In this document: in pieces, positions 51,513-63,721 of the stretch
Position numbering within the stretch: position 1 is the stretch's first letter
How the letters are laid out: each line of letters begins with the position of its first letter
Source: Charina bottae
Lineage: Eukaryota; Chordata; Lepidosauria; Squamata; Charinaidae
DNA length: 64,000 bases
Reading direction: 5' to 3'
Assembly (NCBI GenBank): GCA_023362775.1
Contig: JALMGJ010000004.1
Location: 54,353,298 to 54,417,297 of the forward strand
Notes under the pieces: model-generated
What the model saw: the letters and a program-made list of their open reading frames with translations, nothing else
What the model was told of the DNA's origin: nothing
The model's database searches: none
Position numbers and translations under genes: made by a program

Positions 51513-54500
51513 AATAACTGTATAAAATTACTAAGTTATATAAGGAAAGAAATTAAAAATAAGAAAACACCTTCACTCTGTTCTCACTCATCCCATCAAA
51601 AACTCATACACATTTTTTCGTTTTCATGTTCTTTAAACTTTAGATTTAGACCACACTGTTTACAGTAAACAGTTCTATTGAAGGTTTCCTACTGTTTCTA
51701 AGTCTATATATACAAGTAGAATAGTGTTTATATTAGTAGTGTTTAAATTGTAGTAGATAGAAGTTTAATGCTAGCAGCATGTAACACTAAACAGAAATTG
51801 ACTTACTTGCTTTACCAATCAAAGAGATTGCTATACTTGCTTTAGTTTTATCACTTTAGCACATATACAATGTTACATTATTTATTTTGATAGACATTAT
51901 AAAACAGTTGCAGCAATCAAACTGTAAAGTTATTGTTTTATTTACTGCACAAATACACCCAAGATAAAAATTTAACTGGTCTTAAGTCAGTTAGATCCCT
52001 TTTAAGTCTGGTGTTCCACTTAAATAATGTGACCGTTTATTGCTCCTGCCTTCCTGAAAAGTGCAACCTTGATAAATGCTTGAAGTTACATGCTCCTTTT
52101 ATCAATACCCAGTTCAGGTCAAGAAACTGATGATTACTATGGAACAAAATTCAACAGCATTTTCCATTTGTCTATATGAAATTTGCTGAGATAGAAATAC
52201 AAATACAATAATCCACAACATCTTTTTGTGGTATTTATATTTTGGACTAATAGTGCAATTCTGCATATGTTACTCAAAAGTTACTGCTGCTGAACTACAT
52301 ATATCTTACTGTTCAGTAAACAGGGTTACAGCCTAAATTGATCCAATCAGTATTAAGATTGACACTGTCCAAAGTAGTTTAAGAAATTATTATTAAAGGA
52401 AAAAAAAAACCGGAACAAAAAGGGACCTCACAGCTTTTCTAATGAGCTATAAATGAATTTAACCTCGCAACTGGTTTACTTTTATCTTTGAACTGTATGA
52501 TTACAATTTGTTCATTATCAACCAGGGACAAACATCAATCAATAAACAATTTCTTTTTTATGTACAGCATACCCCTGCCTTTTTAACTGATTTGTAAAAG
52601 GTAATCTAGCATATAACGTGCAGACAACTTGCTGAAACACTAAACTGACTAATAAGACCATTCAGTCAGACACAGCAATTTTTACAGAATTCAAAGTTTC
52701 AAACACTTTATTAAGTGGAAAATCCCATTTTCCTATATTATTTAACTATGGTGTAAGATATATACTAATTTAATTTTTTTGGATAAAAATTGCATATATA
52801 TGAATACATTAACAAATCCTTGTACCAGTCTTATAAAATTGCATAACACATTTAGAAAACTAAAATTTGATCAAATTAATCCACATAAAATATTTGAGAA
52901 TTAGCCAGAACAGTTACAAATATGAAAATTAAAATGTTAATTTAATTATTATACATACTGGCATAATAAAATAAATACAAATATTTACTCTTCATGATGA
53001 TACTAACATTAAACTTTCACACTTATGGATTTCAGGAAAAAAAATCTAAATTTTAAACACCATTTTGATAACCTTTAAAACTGAAGTCACTGTACACAAA
53101 TCGTAATAAAAGTCATTACTTCTCCTCAAAAAATGAAATTCCCTAGAATTATTATGTCTGATCAGGAATATTTTACACAGGTATAAAAAGGGTAAATATT
53201 AATGTATGTATTTTTAAATTTAAAATCTCATGTGCAAAGATGCTAACAAGAATACAGTAAAAATATAAAAAGAATAAATATAGCACACATTTTTAGAAAA
53301 TTCATTCAACAAATGAAAATCCATTTAAATAAAAGGAAATAGGAGCTATTGCAAAAAGCTGTCAAAGAGATTTGAAAGCTATCTTACAACTGAAAGGTGA
53401 TCCAAGTCATCCTCTTTATGTGCAGACAACTTTAAACCACTTGTGTTTATCTTTCTATTGTTGCTGTTCTGGCCAGCAGCAGATTACACTTGCTCCTGTA
53501 ATAAAGATTCCAGTTCAGCAGTGATTATATCTCTCTAAACCACTGAAGTGCTTGCTGGAAAAACATAAAAAGAATTCCAGCATTTCAGACAAGTGAGCAT
53601 CTAGACAGAGACAAGATTGTTAGCTAACAGAGAAACCCCATTCAAAGGAAGACGATGACCAATAAACATTGCCAATAACCTATTCTGTAGCCTATGAAAT
53701 TCAACCCAAAAATTCATCCAGAATTTTAGATCTAATGCTGAAGATTAGGAAGGAATTTATGCCGCAACTTCCTAAAATGCAAGTACCAAGGGCAAAAACG
53801 TACTTGCCTCATCATATATTGAAGACACAAATTTTCCAAACATAGGATTAATTTGTCTTCAAAAAAGAAGAGTGTTTTCCATCTCCAGATTCAATACAGG
53901 AAAAGCAGTCAACTCATTGTTACTATTAAATCATAATTACATGTCAGTGCATCCACAATGTAGCATTAATTATTCATGTTGCGATTTCCTTCCCCTTCTC
54001 ATTTATTCATTGTAAATCAAATACATTTTTAAACACATCTCTTGGGATTCGTTTACAAATTGCCATAATGTCACAATACTGGGGCCATGTATTGCCAAGG
54101 GTATTTTTACCCTTAATTGCCAGAAGAGAGAACAATCAAACGATGTCAGCCTGAAAGTATGATTTTAATCAAATGAATTCATCTCTAATAATATATATCA
54201 AACTATATGAAAAGTTTTAAGTCTAAACTCAAGGTTAGCAAAATTATCAAAAAGGATATTTGACAGTTGCTATATTTTAAAGGGCTATGTGCCCTTAGAT
54301 GCAATTAAGTAACTGGGTCAGCTTCATAGTTTTATAAGATAGGATCAATTTTGCCTTATTCCAGATTGATAAACAATTTGAAACTCGTTTTGACTAAGGA
54401 ATAAAAAGCAAAATACTTCCTAAAACTGTTAGTTTTAAATTGATAATGTCTTAAACTAGCCTATTAACATACATCTCAGTACATGAAACTGACTTCAACA

Positions 54501-56555
54501 AATTAAAGGGGGGGGGGAGGCAGGCAGTCAAGAAGTATAATGATAGAAAAATAGGCCTGAAGTGTAGGTTTCACTTTTGAAATGTGCAGGATGACTAGTT
54601 TAATGTACCAAATGTTATCTTTCACACTGGTAGGTGGAAGTGATTATTTATACAGTGCGACTATAAATCCATCTACAGCACTTTAAGGAAAAACATTTGT
54701 TTTAAGCATATGTTTTAAGCAAAATGACTTTGATAATTAGAAAAATTAAAGTGAGCTAAATGAAATCGCTGTTTTATTTATTAGTATGTATAATTAAATA
54801 TAAGAAGATGAAAATATTATGAGCACCCATAATCATTTTTCATTAACATTGTTTGGTTCTCCAAATTACAATGATTTTAAACAACATGATTAGAAGGACC
54901 ATTCTTCATACCAAGAAAAGAATGGACCTTTATTCAAACCTCTATAACCTCCGTGAACGAAACACTTATGAATGGTATATTGTAGTGCACAGAATTTGAA
55001 CAAATCGTACCTATTCAAGTTGCTTTTTTGCCATGATACTCACTAATTTGTAGTGATGGAATCACTTTCTTACCTACACCTTCCCATAAAGTTACTTTAG
55101 TGGAGGAAAAAAAAGATGATTTTTGTAAATACATTTACATTGACTAGGATCTTAAATCTTCACTTTAAGAGTCTCTTTGGAGTTTGGTGGCCTTAACAAA
55201 TCAAATCAAATTAAAAAATCAAAATTATTTGTTTATTACAATTCCCTTTCAGTAAACAGAAATAGCTTTACTAATAAAACACCCAAGGAAAAAAGCCCTC
55301 AATTGCAGGGATCAAGCACAATTGTCACCTTTCCCCCACATGCTCCACAGTACTTTGCATCGTTCTGTGTGCTATTTAAACTAGAAGTGAGACAGGAGTT
55401 TTTACATTGCTCTAAGACTAGGATTATTGTTCTGAAGGCCAAACTCAAAATACACTTACATTTGTTGCTTTTAGAAAGTTCTAGATATTTCATTTAACCA
55501 TTTTCGTGATAGTACAACTTCATGTCATCAGAAATAGATAAACTTTTTAAACAACTATTTTCCAAGAGAGTCATAAAGAGCACCATCAATCCAATCCAAT
55601 CACGTAAATTTAGTTAGAATTAAAATTGCACTCCTTTTAAACTCTTGCTTCCTCATATGCATTTTGCTGTTATATATAAACAAAGAAACATTTATAAACT
55701 GTGTATAAAACCTTTTTATCAGAGAAAAATTCAACTATTAAGCTAAACATTCCTAGAAATGTTCAAAATAAAACATTTTTTAGAGACAAGCTGCAATAGA
55801 AAACTAAGAAATAAATGTACCAATAATTGCAGGCCAAATTATAATTTCTATATCATCCTAAATCTACTTGTTTCATTCTGTAATACAACTCCTCATCTGT
55901 CTTTATCCTTAAAAGTTTTTCACAAACCTAAAATAAAGTCAGGTTTACTCTGTTACAAGCACAGATACTGCAGAATTGATGTACCTAAGCAGATGAGTAA
56001 CCTAATCTTATTCATGTACTCCAACTGCAGACATTTCAACTGTAACAGTCAGTACCCCAATGACATAAATGGCAATTAAATGTGCTTTGTTCTATCATAT
56101 TTTGATCAATACGTTAAATACTGAGATTTTTTTAATATACTTTCTCATAATGTTGTCTATCTGAATGCAGATTCTCTTTTGTACTACCTGCAAATGCAAA
56201 AGCAAGTAATGGGAGAAAATAACTAACTTGATGTAACTTACTCCTCCTGGAATCAGCCATGAGTATTCAAACATATATAAGAAAACTGTATGGAGTTCCT
56301 AGGCAAGTCATATTTGCAGGTCCACTAAAACCATGTATTTTTTCCATCTTGTGTGACTTCTACAATTAGCTTATTTTCAAAACTAAACTATAGATCAAGC
56401 AGTTCATTACTTTGGACTGATAAGTTTTCTTCTACACACATTACTACGGGAATATTACAGCAGCAAACTGCATGGACAAGAATAAAGGAAAATAATCTTC
56501 CTTTAACACAGAGATTGCTGCAGTAGCGCAATTTTTTTTTTCTTCCTAGCATTTT
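51513..56555 (-). other. SCML2: SCML2 intron 1, no recognised element
   Basis: Five kilobases of AT-rich sequence. I recognised no repeat family, RNA gene or coding exon. Confidence 0.5.
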
Positions 56556-56557
56556 TC

Positions 56558-56768
56558 CCACGGGTGCAGGGTCCACTTTTTCGGATCAACCAAATGTTGA
56601 TCCGTTGGTTGCGACAGAAATTGATCAACCGGCTTGTCACCCAAGCCTGACATCGTGGGCTGAGAGAGAGTGACTGGCCCAAAGTCACTCAGCTGGCTTT
56701 CATGCCTAAGGCAGGACTAGAACTCACAGTCCTGGTTTCTAGCCTGGAGCCTTAACCACTAGACCAAA
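56558..56768 (-). mobile_element. tRNA-derived MIR/CORE-like SINE
   Basis: On the minus strand the head is TGGTCTAGTGGTTAAGG (A box, 56750-56766) and AGTTCTAGTCC (B box, 56713-56723), followed by the core agctgagtgactttgggcca and gtcactctctctcagccca. The region after the core (to 56558) carries a small ggatcaac...gttgatcc hairpin. Confidence 0.82.
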
Positions 56769-56770
56769 CA

Positions 56771-56846
56771 CAATTAATTGCTAGTATATAATTACTGTAT
56801 ATAATAATGTATAATATACTATGCAATTAATTGCTAGTATATAATT
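56771..56846. repeat. 23-bp direct repeat around an AT-rich spacer
   Basis: caattaattgctagtatata+att at 56771-56793 recurs exactly at 56824-56846, separated by 30 bp of ataatgta-type sequence. Confidence 0.93.
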
Positions 56847-57022
56847 CAACCACTATGGGGCTGGAGGGAAGAGGGTGAATTCAATAGTGAATTAGCCTTT
56901 AAGTTCCACAGCCATGATAAATTCCCTTTCTTTAAAAAAATCTCTGTAAAAATCCATTTTTATATCTTTATCCCAAAAACATTGCTTTTATCTTAGTACT
57001 ATTTTTTCTGTATACTTGGGTA

Positions 57023-57362
57023 GTAAGGTAAAGGTACCCCCCGCACATTTGTGCAGTCGTGTCCGACTCTAGGGGCCGGTGCTCATCTCCGTTTGTTAGC
57101 CAAAGAGCCAGCGTTGTCCGAAGACGCTTCCACGGTCATGTGGCCGCATGACACGCGCGGAACGCTGTTACCTACCCACTGAAGTGGTACCTATTAATCT
57201 ACTTGCATTTGCATGCTTTCGAATTGCTAGGTTGGCAAGAGTTGGAGCTAGTGCAGGAGCTCACTCTGCACGCAGGGCTAGGGATTCGAACCTCCGAACT
57301 TGCAATCTTCCGATCAACAAGCCTGGCGTCTTACCCGCTGAGCCACCACGCCACATACCCAC
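57023..57362 (-). mobile_element. Sauria-type tRNA-derived SINE, full length
   Basis: 11-bp duplication atacttgggta at 57012-57022 and 57363-57373. Minus-strand head GTGGCTCAGCGGGTAAGACG with B box GGTTCGAATCC (57282-57292), body GGCCACATGACCGTGGAAGC, tail sharing cagtcgtgtccgactct with BovB. Open frames across it are artefacts. Confidence 0.93.
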
Positions 57363-57373
57363 ATACTTGGGTA

Positions 57374-58639
57374 CATACCTCAAAAGTTATCCAACCTTTA
57401 TGCAAATTAAATAAAAGATGTTTAAGAACCCAAACTTGGGGAGATTATGTTCTTATGTATAGGACTAAACTTTACAGTAATCACATCAGTACTTTATTTT
57501 ATACTTTGATTACAAATGCTTTTAAGTTTTCCCTAAACTGTATTCTGCAGTTCAAAAGAAATCATAAGGATTAACTGATCTATCTCAATCATTGTGTATC
57601 TACTGGCAAAATAACTTAAGATTTTCATCTAAAATTATAACTAGGCTATAACATATTGTATTAACCCAATGGTTCAGCCTTGGTATTTTTATACCATAAT
57701 AAGTCAATGAACCTTTACATTCTACAAAAATCCTTCGTTTTTCAACAAACACTATTATTAGATTTTTATTTAAAGTGATTATCAATGCAAACCTACATAT
57801 GTCTACTAAAAATGTGCCAAAGATTTTGTGCAAAGCAACTAAGTAGAACATTTTAATCTAGACTAGCTATTGCAGTATGCACACACAAAAAGCAATTCTA
57901 TGCATTATTACCTACAAACATTTCTCACTGTGCTCAATGGGACTTGCTCCCTGGTAAGTATCTTTAGTATTAAAACCATACAGCCCAGTGCTTTGAATGG
58001 TTACTCAAAAGTAAGCTACCCTGAACTCTACTGAGCCCCCTTCCAGGATACTAGGTTGCATCCTTGGCTCAAAATTCACAAAGAAAATAGGCACAGGATG
58101 AGGCAGCAGCCATAAACCCATGTTCTTGGAAGAAATGAGTGGGATCAAAGGTGCGTTTGTTACCGTCACCGTAGGCATAACCCCAGAGTAAAACATTTCC
58201 TGAAGCTGCTTGTTCCTGCACGGAAGAGTATTTCTAGGCACAATTTTGCACTAGAGAAGCAACGTGTTGCTCTGTTACTCTACCCTCCGCCCGTCCTCAA
58301 GGCACTTTAGGCCAACCCTTATTGACTTCGGAGAAAGACTGGCCTTAATTTACAAGGCGAGAAGACGCCAGCAGAGCACCCAACTCATTGGTGGCCAGAA
58401 GCAAAGAAAGCGCATCTATTCCTTGGGTGCCTATCTGCCCGGCTGAAGCCGCCAGCCAAGATAGATAGCTGCTTCAGCAACAGCCGGTCCACGAACAAGT
58501 GAATTTTAGGCGCCACTCCTCATGCTTCATGCCAAAGAAAAGGGAGGGAAGTCCTCAGTCAGAGGAAAGCTGCAACTCGGGGAGGTGTGTCCTAGTCTAC
58601 GCTCCTGTCAAACCTATTCCAAAGGACCCAGAATATAAC
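57374..58639 (-). other. SCML2: SCML2 intron 1, promoter-proximal, nothing recognised
   Basis: AT-rich, becoming GC-richer toward the CpG island. Confidence 0.5.
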
Positions 58640-59705
58640 AGCCAACTCAAAATGCGCGCGGGCGGGTCGAAATAGCGCAGAGCTGCCGGGAACAGCTTTA
58701 GTCCCCCGAGTTTCGTCCGAAAACCTTGGAAAAACGACTCGCCCGTGCCCCCGCCCCTTCCTCAGTGCCCACGATTGTTCCCGCCCTACTTAAGAGAAAT
58801 GCGTGTAAGCAGCAGCCCCAACAGAAAAACCAACGCTGTTTCCTAATTTATCCGTACCTAGGGCTAAATGCGACAGCTGTGCTGGCTCAGCTCTGGTCAG
58901 GAGGCGTCAGCCGCTCCTCTCTCCTCCCCTTTCAAATAAAACCGCGCAGCATTCAAAGAGCAGAACTGCCCATCTCTTCTTCAGAACCAGCTCTCTGGCT
59001 GGGCTCCGCCTAGCAGGGCTTCCAGAGAGAGAACAAGCGAAAGCGGGAGGGAACGAGACCTGCCATGCCCCCTGGCTAAATGCAGGGGTGAGTTCCCCTT
59101 GCAAGATCCCCCACCTCCTCCTGCCCCTCCCCAAAGAGGAATGCAATTTTTCCTCTCTCCTCCCTTCGTCTTTTGATCATCAGAAAGGTGGACATGAACG
59201 TTTAGCAGAGGAAGGGAAGACGGGGCGGCGGAGGGGGAAGAGTCACGGTTTGGTGGGTTAGAAATCCTCTCCGACCCGTTAAAGTAAACAACAAGGACAG
59301 GGGAGACAGCGCGCGCTCCAAACTGCCCCGGGACCAAAAGGGAGGGTGCAAGAGGCCGAGCAGAAAGAGGCAGCTCGGGAAAACCTGAAAGAGAAGAGAC
59401 AGTCGCTTCACTCCTCAGCCAAACCCGCCTAGAAGACTGGGGGGAGGTTGCGGGCGAGTATCCGGAACAAGTGACCCTGTCCCTGCAGGCACCAAGTACT
59501 CCGCGGTGGGCAGCGGACGACTGCTGATCTGACATCGCGGTTTCCCCTTCTACGGCCCGCGCTTTAGAGTGCGGGACCCGGGAGATCCGGCAGCGAAGAG
59601 AGGAGAAAGCGGCGGCGAAGGGGGGAGGCGGCTCCAGCTCTGCCTCCTTTTCTACCTCGGAAGCCAAACTGCACGGAGCTCCTCCCGGGAACCGGCGGCA
59701 CTCAC

Positions 59706-59840
59706 CAAACACAAGGAAGCCCCAGTCTTTCAGCACGCCGGCGGCGCGGCTCGCCCGTCTGTCAGCTGCGCGGTGCCGCCGCCGCCAGGATTCACGCCGC
59801 CGCCGCCGCCGCCATGTTCCTGGGGCGTCGCGCATGCCCG
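59706..59840 (-). other. SCML2: SCML2 noncoding exon 1 (5' end approximate)
   Basis: In the CpG island the minus strand has a consensus donor, gtgtttg/gtgagtgcc, after 59706. The region upstream has the features of a TATA-less CpG promoter. Minus-strand AACATGGCGGC followed by five more GCG codons and TGA makes a seven-codon upstream ORF (about 59814-59791), so this exon does not carry the main start; that is in exon 2. The start site near 59830-59880 is inferred. Confidence 0.6.
59808..59820 (-). promoter_or_regulatory. YY1-type site (AACATGGCGGC)
   Basis: The minus strand reads GGAACATGGCGGC, matching the AAnATGGCGGC consensus of YY1 sites commonly found just downstream of the start site in CpG promoters. 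Its ATG is also the start of the short upstream ORF. Confidence 0.6.
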
Positions 59841-60249
59841 GCAGCGGCCCTGGGGGCTTCTCTCCGCCTTCGCGTCTTGTCTTCGCGGCCCCCTGACGAG
59901 GGGGCGGAGGGGACTGGTGGCAATTCAGCCGCTGCTGCCACAGTTACTGCTATGCTAGTGACCCGCGGGAGCGAGTTGGGGTGCTGTCCCCGCGCACGCG
60001 ACACCACTCATCGGTGCACTTGCTGTTTGTACCGCTGCAATGTGCTTGAAGTGGGCTGCCACCGATACTCCACTGTAGTCGTTATCCCGAAACGATATAA
60101 ATATAGGCTTTCTCTCAATAGAAGTGATCTTGAATTGACAAATAATATTGGTAATAATGCGTTTTGGAAGCTAGAGAAATGAACAGTGCAAAAATGAAAC
60201 AATGGGTGAATTGCATTTCTAACCCGTCTGAAACAGATCAGCTGTTAAG

Positions 60250-61350
60250 TATGGATGTGAAAAGAGATTGTCAAAGACCCAGACACAGAAGCAAACCGGG
60301 TGTCAGAACAAACAGTGGAAATTGCTAAGAAGAGAAGCCAAGGCCAAGAAAGACAAAGATCTCAGGAAGAGATTTAACGAAGAATATAAGCGAGCTATTG
60401 GAACAAATATTACAACAACATCTGTAATGAGATTGAAAATGAAAAAGACACAAAAAAACAAGTCTTCCAAAAGATGTCTGAAATGAAAAGGAGATTCCTA
60501 CCTCAAACTGATATGCTGAACAACACTAAAGGACAGAAAGTAACAAACAAATATGGAAGGAGTATACTGAAATTTTGTCAACATCCAAGATAACTTTTTT
60601 CCTATTTACAAGAACCTCTAGTGCTAGAAGACTAAGTTAGATCAGCACTCCAGTCATTACCAAATTGAAAGGCCACAGGAATTGATGGAATATCTACAGA
60701 AATATGGCACTCAAAAGAAGAATCAATAAAGGTTCTAAACAAACTAGAGTAGCAAATTTGGAGAATGATACAATGGCCAACAGATTGGAAGAGGTTGATC
60801 TACATGTCAGTAACAAAGAAAAGAGAGTTAACAGAGTGTGTACACTATTGCATGATATGTTTAATTTCACATGCTAACAAAGTAACACTTAGGCTCATCC
60901 AGATTAGAGACTTAACATGAAAGGGAAATCCCAGATCTTCAAGCTGGCTTTCGAAAAGGCTGAGGAACAAGAAACTTTTCTGCTGAAGCATATGAAGAAA
61001 GCCAAAGGAAACTAAAAAGAAGTCAACATGTGCTTCATAGATTATAGAAAGGTCTTCAGTTGTGTTGACCATGTCAAGCTCTGGAAAGTCCTTAGGAAAA
61101 TGGGATTCCTAGAACATCTCATTTTCCTTGTGCAAAACCTCTACACAAAACAGGAAGCCACAGTTTAGATGGAACCTGGCGAAACAGACTGGCTTCAGGT
61201 TGGCAACAGAATGAGACAAGGCATTCAGCTTACATGCTGAATATACAGTATATTGAAGGAGACTGTATTGGAACAAGATGAGTGTGGTTTTAAAACTGGA
61301 AAAGGAACAATAACCTGCACTATGCTGATGACTGCTACTCTAATAGCTGA
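60250..61350 (+). mobile_element. Decayed RTE (BovB-like) LINE fossil
   Basis: Short matches to RTE reverse transcriptase survive in several frames on plus: RREAKAKKDKDLRKRFNEEY, then SCVDHVKLWKVLRKMGF and QNLYTKQEATV, then GETDWLQVGNRMRQGIQ, and a YADD-like TMLMT frame-shifted remnant. Order and spacing equal those in the 15.6-kb BovB (DCVDHNKLWQSLKEMGV, RNLYVGQEATV). Many stops and frameshifts. It is far older than the two BovB copies. Confidence 0.78.
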
Positions 61351-61359
61351 AAATACACA

Positions 61360-62285
61360 TCCACCTTAGAGCATTTAAACCTTTCTTGTTTTGTCTTCCT
61401 TTAATATCTTAGTTTCCTGCTGAACCCTGTTTCTAGATTAGCTTTTTTCCAACTTGATGCCCTCCAAATGTATTGAGCTACAACTTGGAATCCCAGTCAG
61501 TCTGGCTTTACTGTTTGGGAATTCTCAGAGCTGTTGCACAACACATGAGGAGCACATCAGGTTGGGAAGGCAAGGAAGGCTTCTAATGAAACAAATCAGA
61601 AAGTAGTCATGATAGAAGTTGTGAATATTGTCTGTTGCTGTCCACATTCTAACAAACCTTCATAGAAAAATGAGCCACATATAAATAAAGTGTCATTTTG
61701 CCTTATCACCTATGATAAATGCTATTAGTCTTGTGATTTGGCAGTATACAACATTGTGTACTTAAAAATTAGATGATGTTAGATATTATTGACATGCATT
61801 TCATTGACATTGGAAAAAGCTGCTATCAGACAAGTTGTTGCAAAAGGATGGGGGTGGGTAATAAGAAATTCCAATCAAATTTATTTATTCTTTTTGGTTG
61901 CCTATCTTCCTCATAGAGGAAATTATTAATGGGGGGGGGTTACAATCCAGTCAAACATTTTCAAATATAGAAAGTAGTAGCAGTATGAATGTTGCTATGC
62001 TCTTACTGTATTAAAAAAACAGGGGAATCAAAAAACTTCAGGGAATTTAGGAAATGTTAAATATATTTGTTTAAAATGATAGGAAAATATTATCCCAGTT
62101 TATTGATTGAACATTGACCACACATGCTAATAGCAAATAAGAACCAAGAATCTTCTTGTCTCTATTTAAGTCTTTTTTATGCCATTAATTCACTAAAGTG
62201 AAGATACAAAATTCTTTTTAAAACTGAAAATGTAAAACACTGAAGCAGGAGTGGTTGAGTTTAAAAACAATCACACAAGCTCTTT
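61360..62285. other. Intergenic, nothing recognised
   Basis: AT-rich sequence upstream of SCML2; no gene or clear repeat. Confidence 0.5.
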
Positions 62286-62286
62286 G

Positions 62287-62720
62287 GCAAATTATTTATT
62301 TATTGGTTGTTCGTTTTATTTTAAAAATTTCATAGAGTAAAAGACAAATCAAAAGAAAAAAAGGAAACAAGTGCAAGAAATGAAACTAGAGAAGAAAAAA
62401 ACCTAAAGTTAAGAAATATAATGACTTCTGACCTTCTTTTCACAGATAGTTACTGTTTTATAGTCCCTCCTCCTTCTTAGATACTATATAAATCCCTTCA
62501 GTCCCTCATTTAATCTACATCTTTCTTAATCTTCAGACCCATAAATCATCATGTCATCATGTCATTTCTTTCAGCAAATAGTCCATGTAAGGTTTCCAGT
62601 CTTTCTGAAAAGTTTTTGTTGTTTGTTCCCTGACCAGACAGGTCAGTTTTGCCATTTCTGCAAATTCTGATATTTTCACAATCCATTCCTCCACTGGGGG
62701 ATTTCTTTTTATATATATGT
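62287..62720 (-). mobile_element. L1-like LINE 3' end (ORF2 C-terminus plus 3' UTR)
   Basis: On the minus strand a frame from about 62700 to TGA at 62559-62557 reads VEEWIVKISEFAEMAKLTCL, VREQTTKTFQKDWKPYMDYL, resembling the C-terminus of L1 ORF2 (..EMAKLT..WKPF..YL). It is followed by a 3' UTR and an aataaataaat end near 62290. 5'-truncated. Confidence 0.65.
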
Positions 62721-63700
62721 AATTTGTATTAAGAATTTTGATTATAATAGTAAAATCTAATACAAACTAAACTTAAAAGAAAAGAGAATGGAAATGAGTA
62801 AAAAGTGCAAGAAAAAAACAAGAAAGAAGGGAAAGTAGGAATATAATAAGGAAAGAGAAAAGAAATATATAAAGAAGTGCCTTCCAACCTTCATTACAAG
62901 TATAAACAAATTTAGTGACTCTTTTTTATTATTATTTTATAGTAAATGTTATTAGGTTTCAAGAGAAGAATAAAAACTACAAAAGAACAAAAAACTACAA
63001 AGAAAAAAACTAAAAAAGTGCGGAAACAGAAGAGAATTTTTTTTCAAATTTACAAAAAGATGTGGCTTCCAACTTTTAACAGCAAGGATATACAAACATT
63101 TCCATAATCAATCTCTTACTCTATATTAAACCAAAACACCACATTATTTCTATGTCATTCCACTTTAACACACAATAAAAATCACTAAGTATAGTTACTC
63201 CTCCCCCTTATATTAAAATAAAAAAAGTTCATATAAACCACCTAAATATCTTTCTCCCCTCCGAAAGATAACACATATTTAATTATTCCCTTCCTACCAC
63301 TATTCTATACATTTCTGTCTACTATAATAAGAATCAAATTAAAAAGCACATAAATTGTCTGCTATTACACTTAATAGTACAACAATTTTAATAATCCCAA
63401 TCTTGATAAACCCAAAAAACAAAGACAATTCAAAACAGTAATTCCATATCTTTAAAAGGGAATAACATCAATCAAACCCTTAAAGCAAACCAGATAAACA
63501 TTCTTTAACCCTAATACAACAGTTTTAATAATTTTAATCTTAATAAACCCAAAAAACAAAGCCAATTCAAAACAGTAAATCCAAATCTTTAAAGACAAAT
63601 AGCATCAATCAAATCCTTAAAGCAAACCAGATGAACATTCTTCAGCCCTTATCCCACTTCAAAATAAACCAAAGCAGTTACATATCCCCACAATATGCAC
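62721..63700. repeat. A/T-rich, probably LINE-derived, with 137-bp tandem duplication
   Basis: Low-complexity A-rich DNA (on plus). Two adjacent copies of a 137-bp unit can be aligned from about 63383 to 63655, marked by ataaacccaaaaaacaaag at 63406 and 63543 and by cttaaagcaaaccagat. I cannot name the family. Confidence 0.5.
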
Positions 63701-63721
63701 AGAGCTTTCCTCTTGAAATAA

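Larger units (their letters stand above)
58640..60000. promoter_or_regulatory. CpG-island promoter of SCML2
   Basis: A GC- and CpG-rich block in otherwise AT-rich DNA covers the first SCML2 exon, its donor and the start of intron 1. It contains GC boxes (gggggcggagggg near 59900) and an NRF1-like site (minus GGGCATGCGCG near 59830). No TATA box is evident. A divergent transcript toward 64 kb is possible, but no coding exon supports one. Confidence 0.8.

Noticed and set aside
58981..59835. 284-codon minus-strand open frame in the CpG island
   Set aside because: Composition artefact. It runs through the exon 1 donor (gtgagt at 59705) and has no recognisable domain; the phase-consistent start codon of SCML2 is at 51279.
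59569..60182. Plus-strand open frames that could be a divergent gene
   Set aside because: Low-complexity Pro/Ala/Arg-rich products over the promoter, with no conserved motif or splice context.
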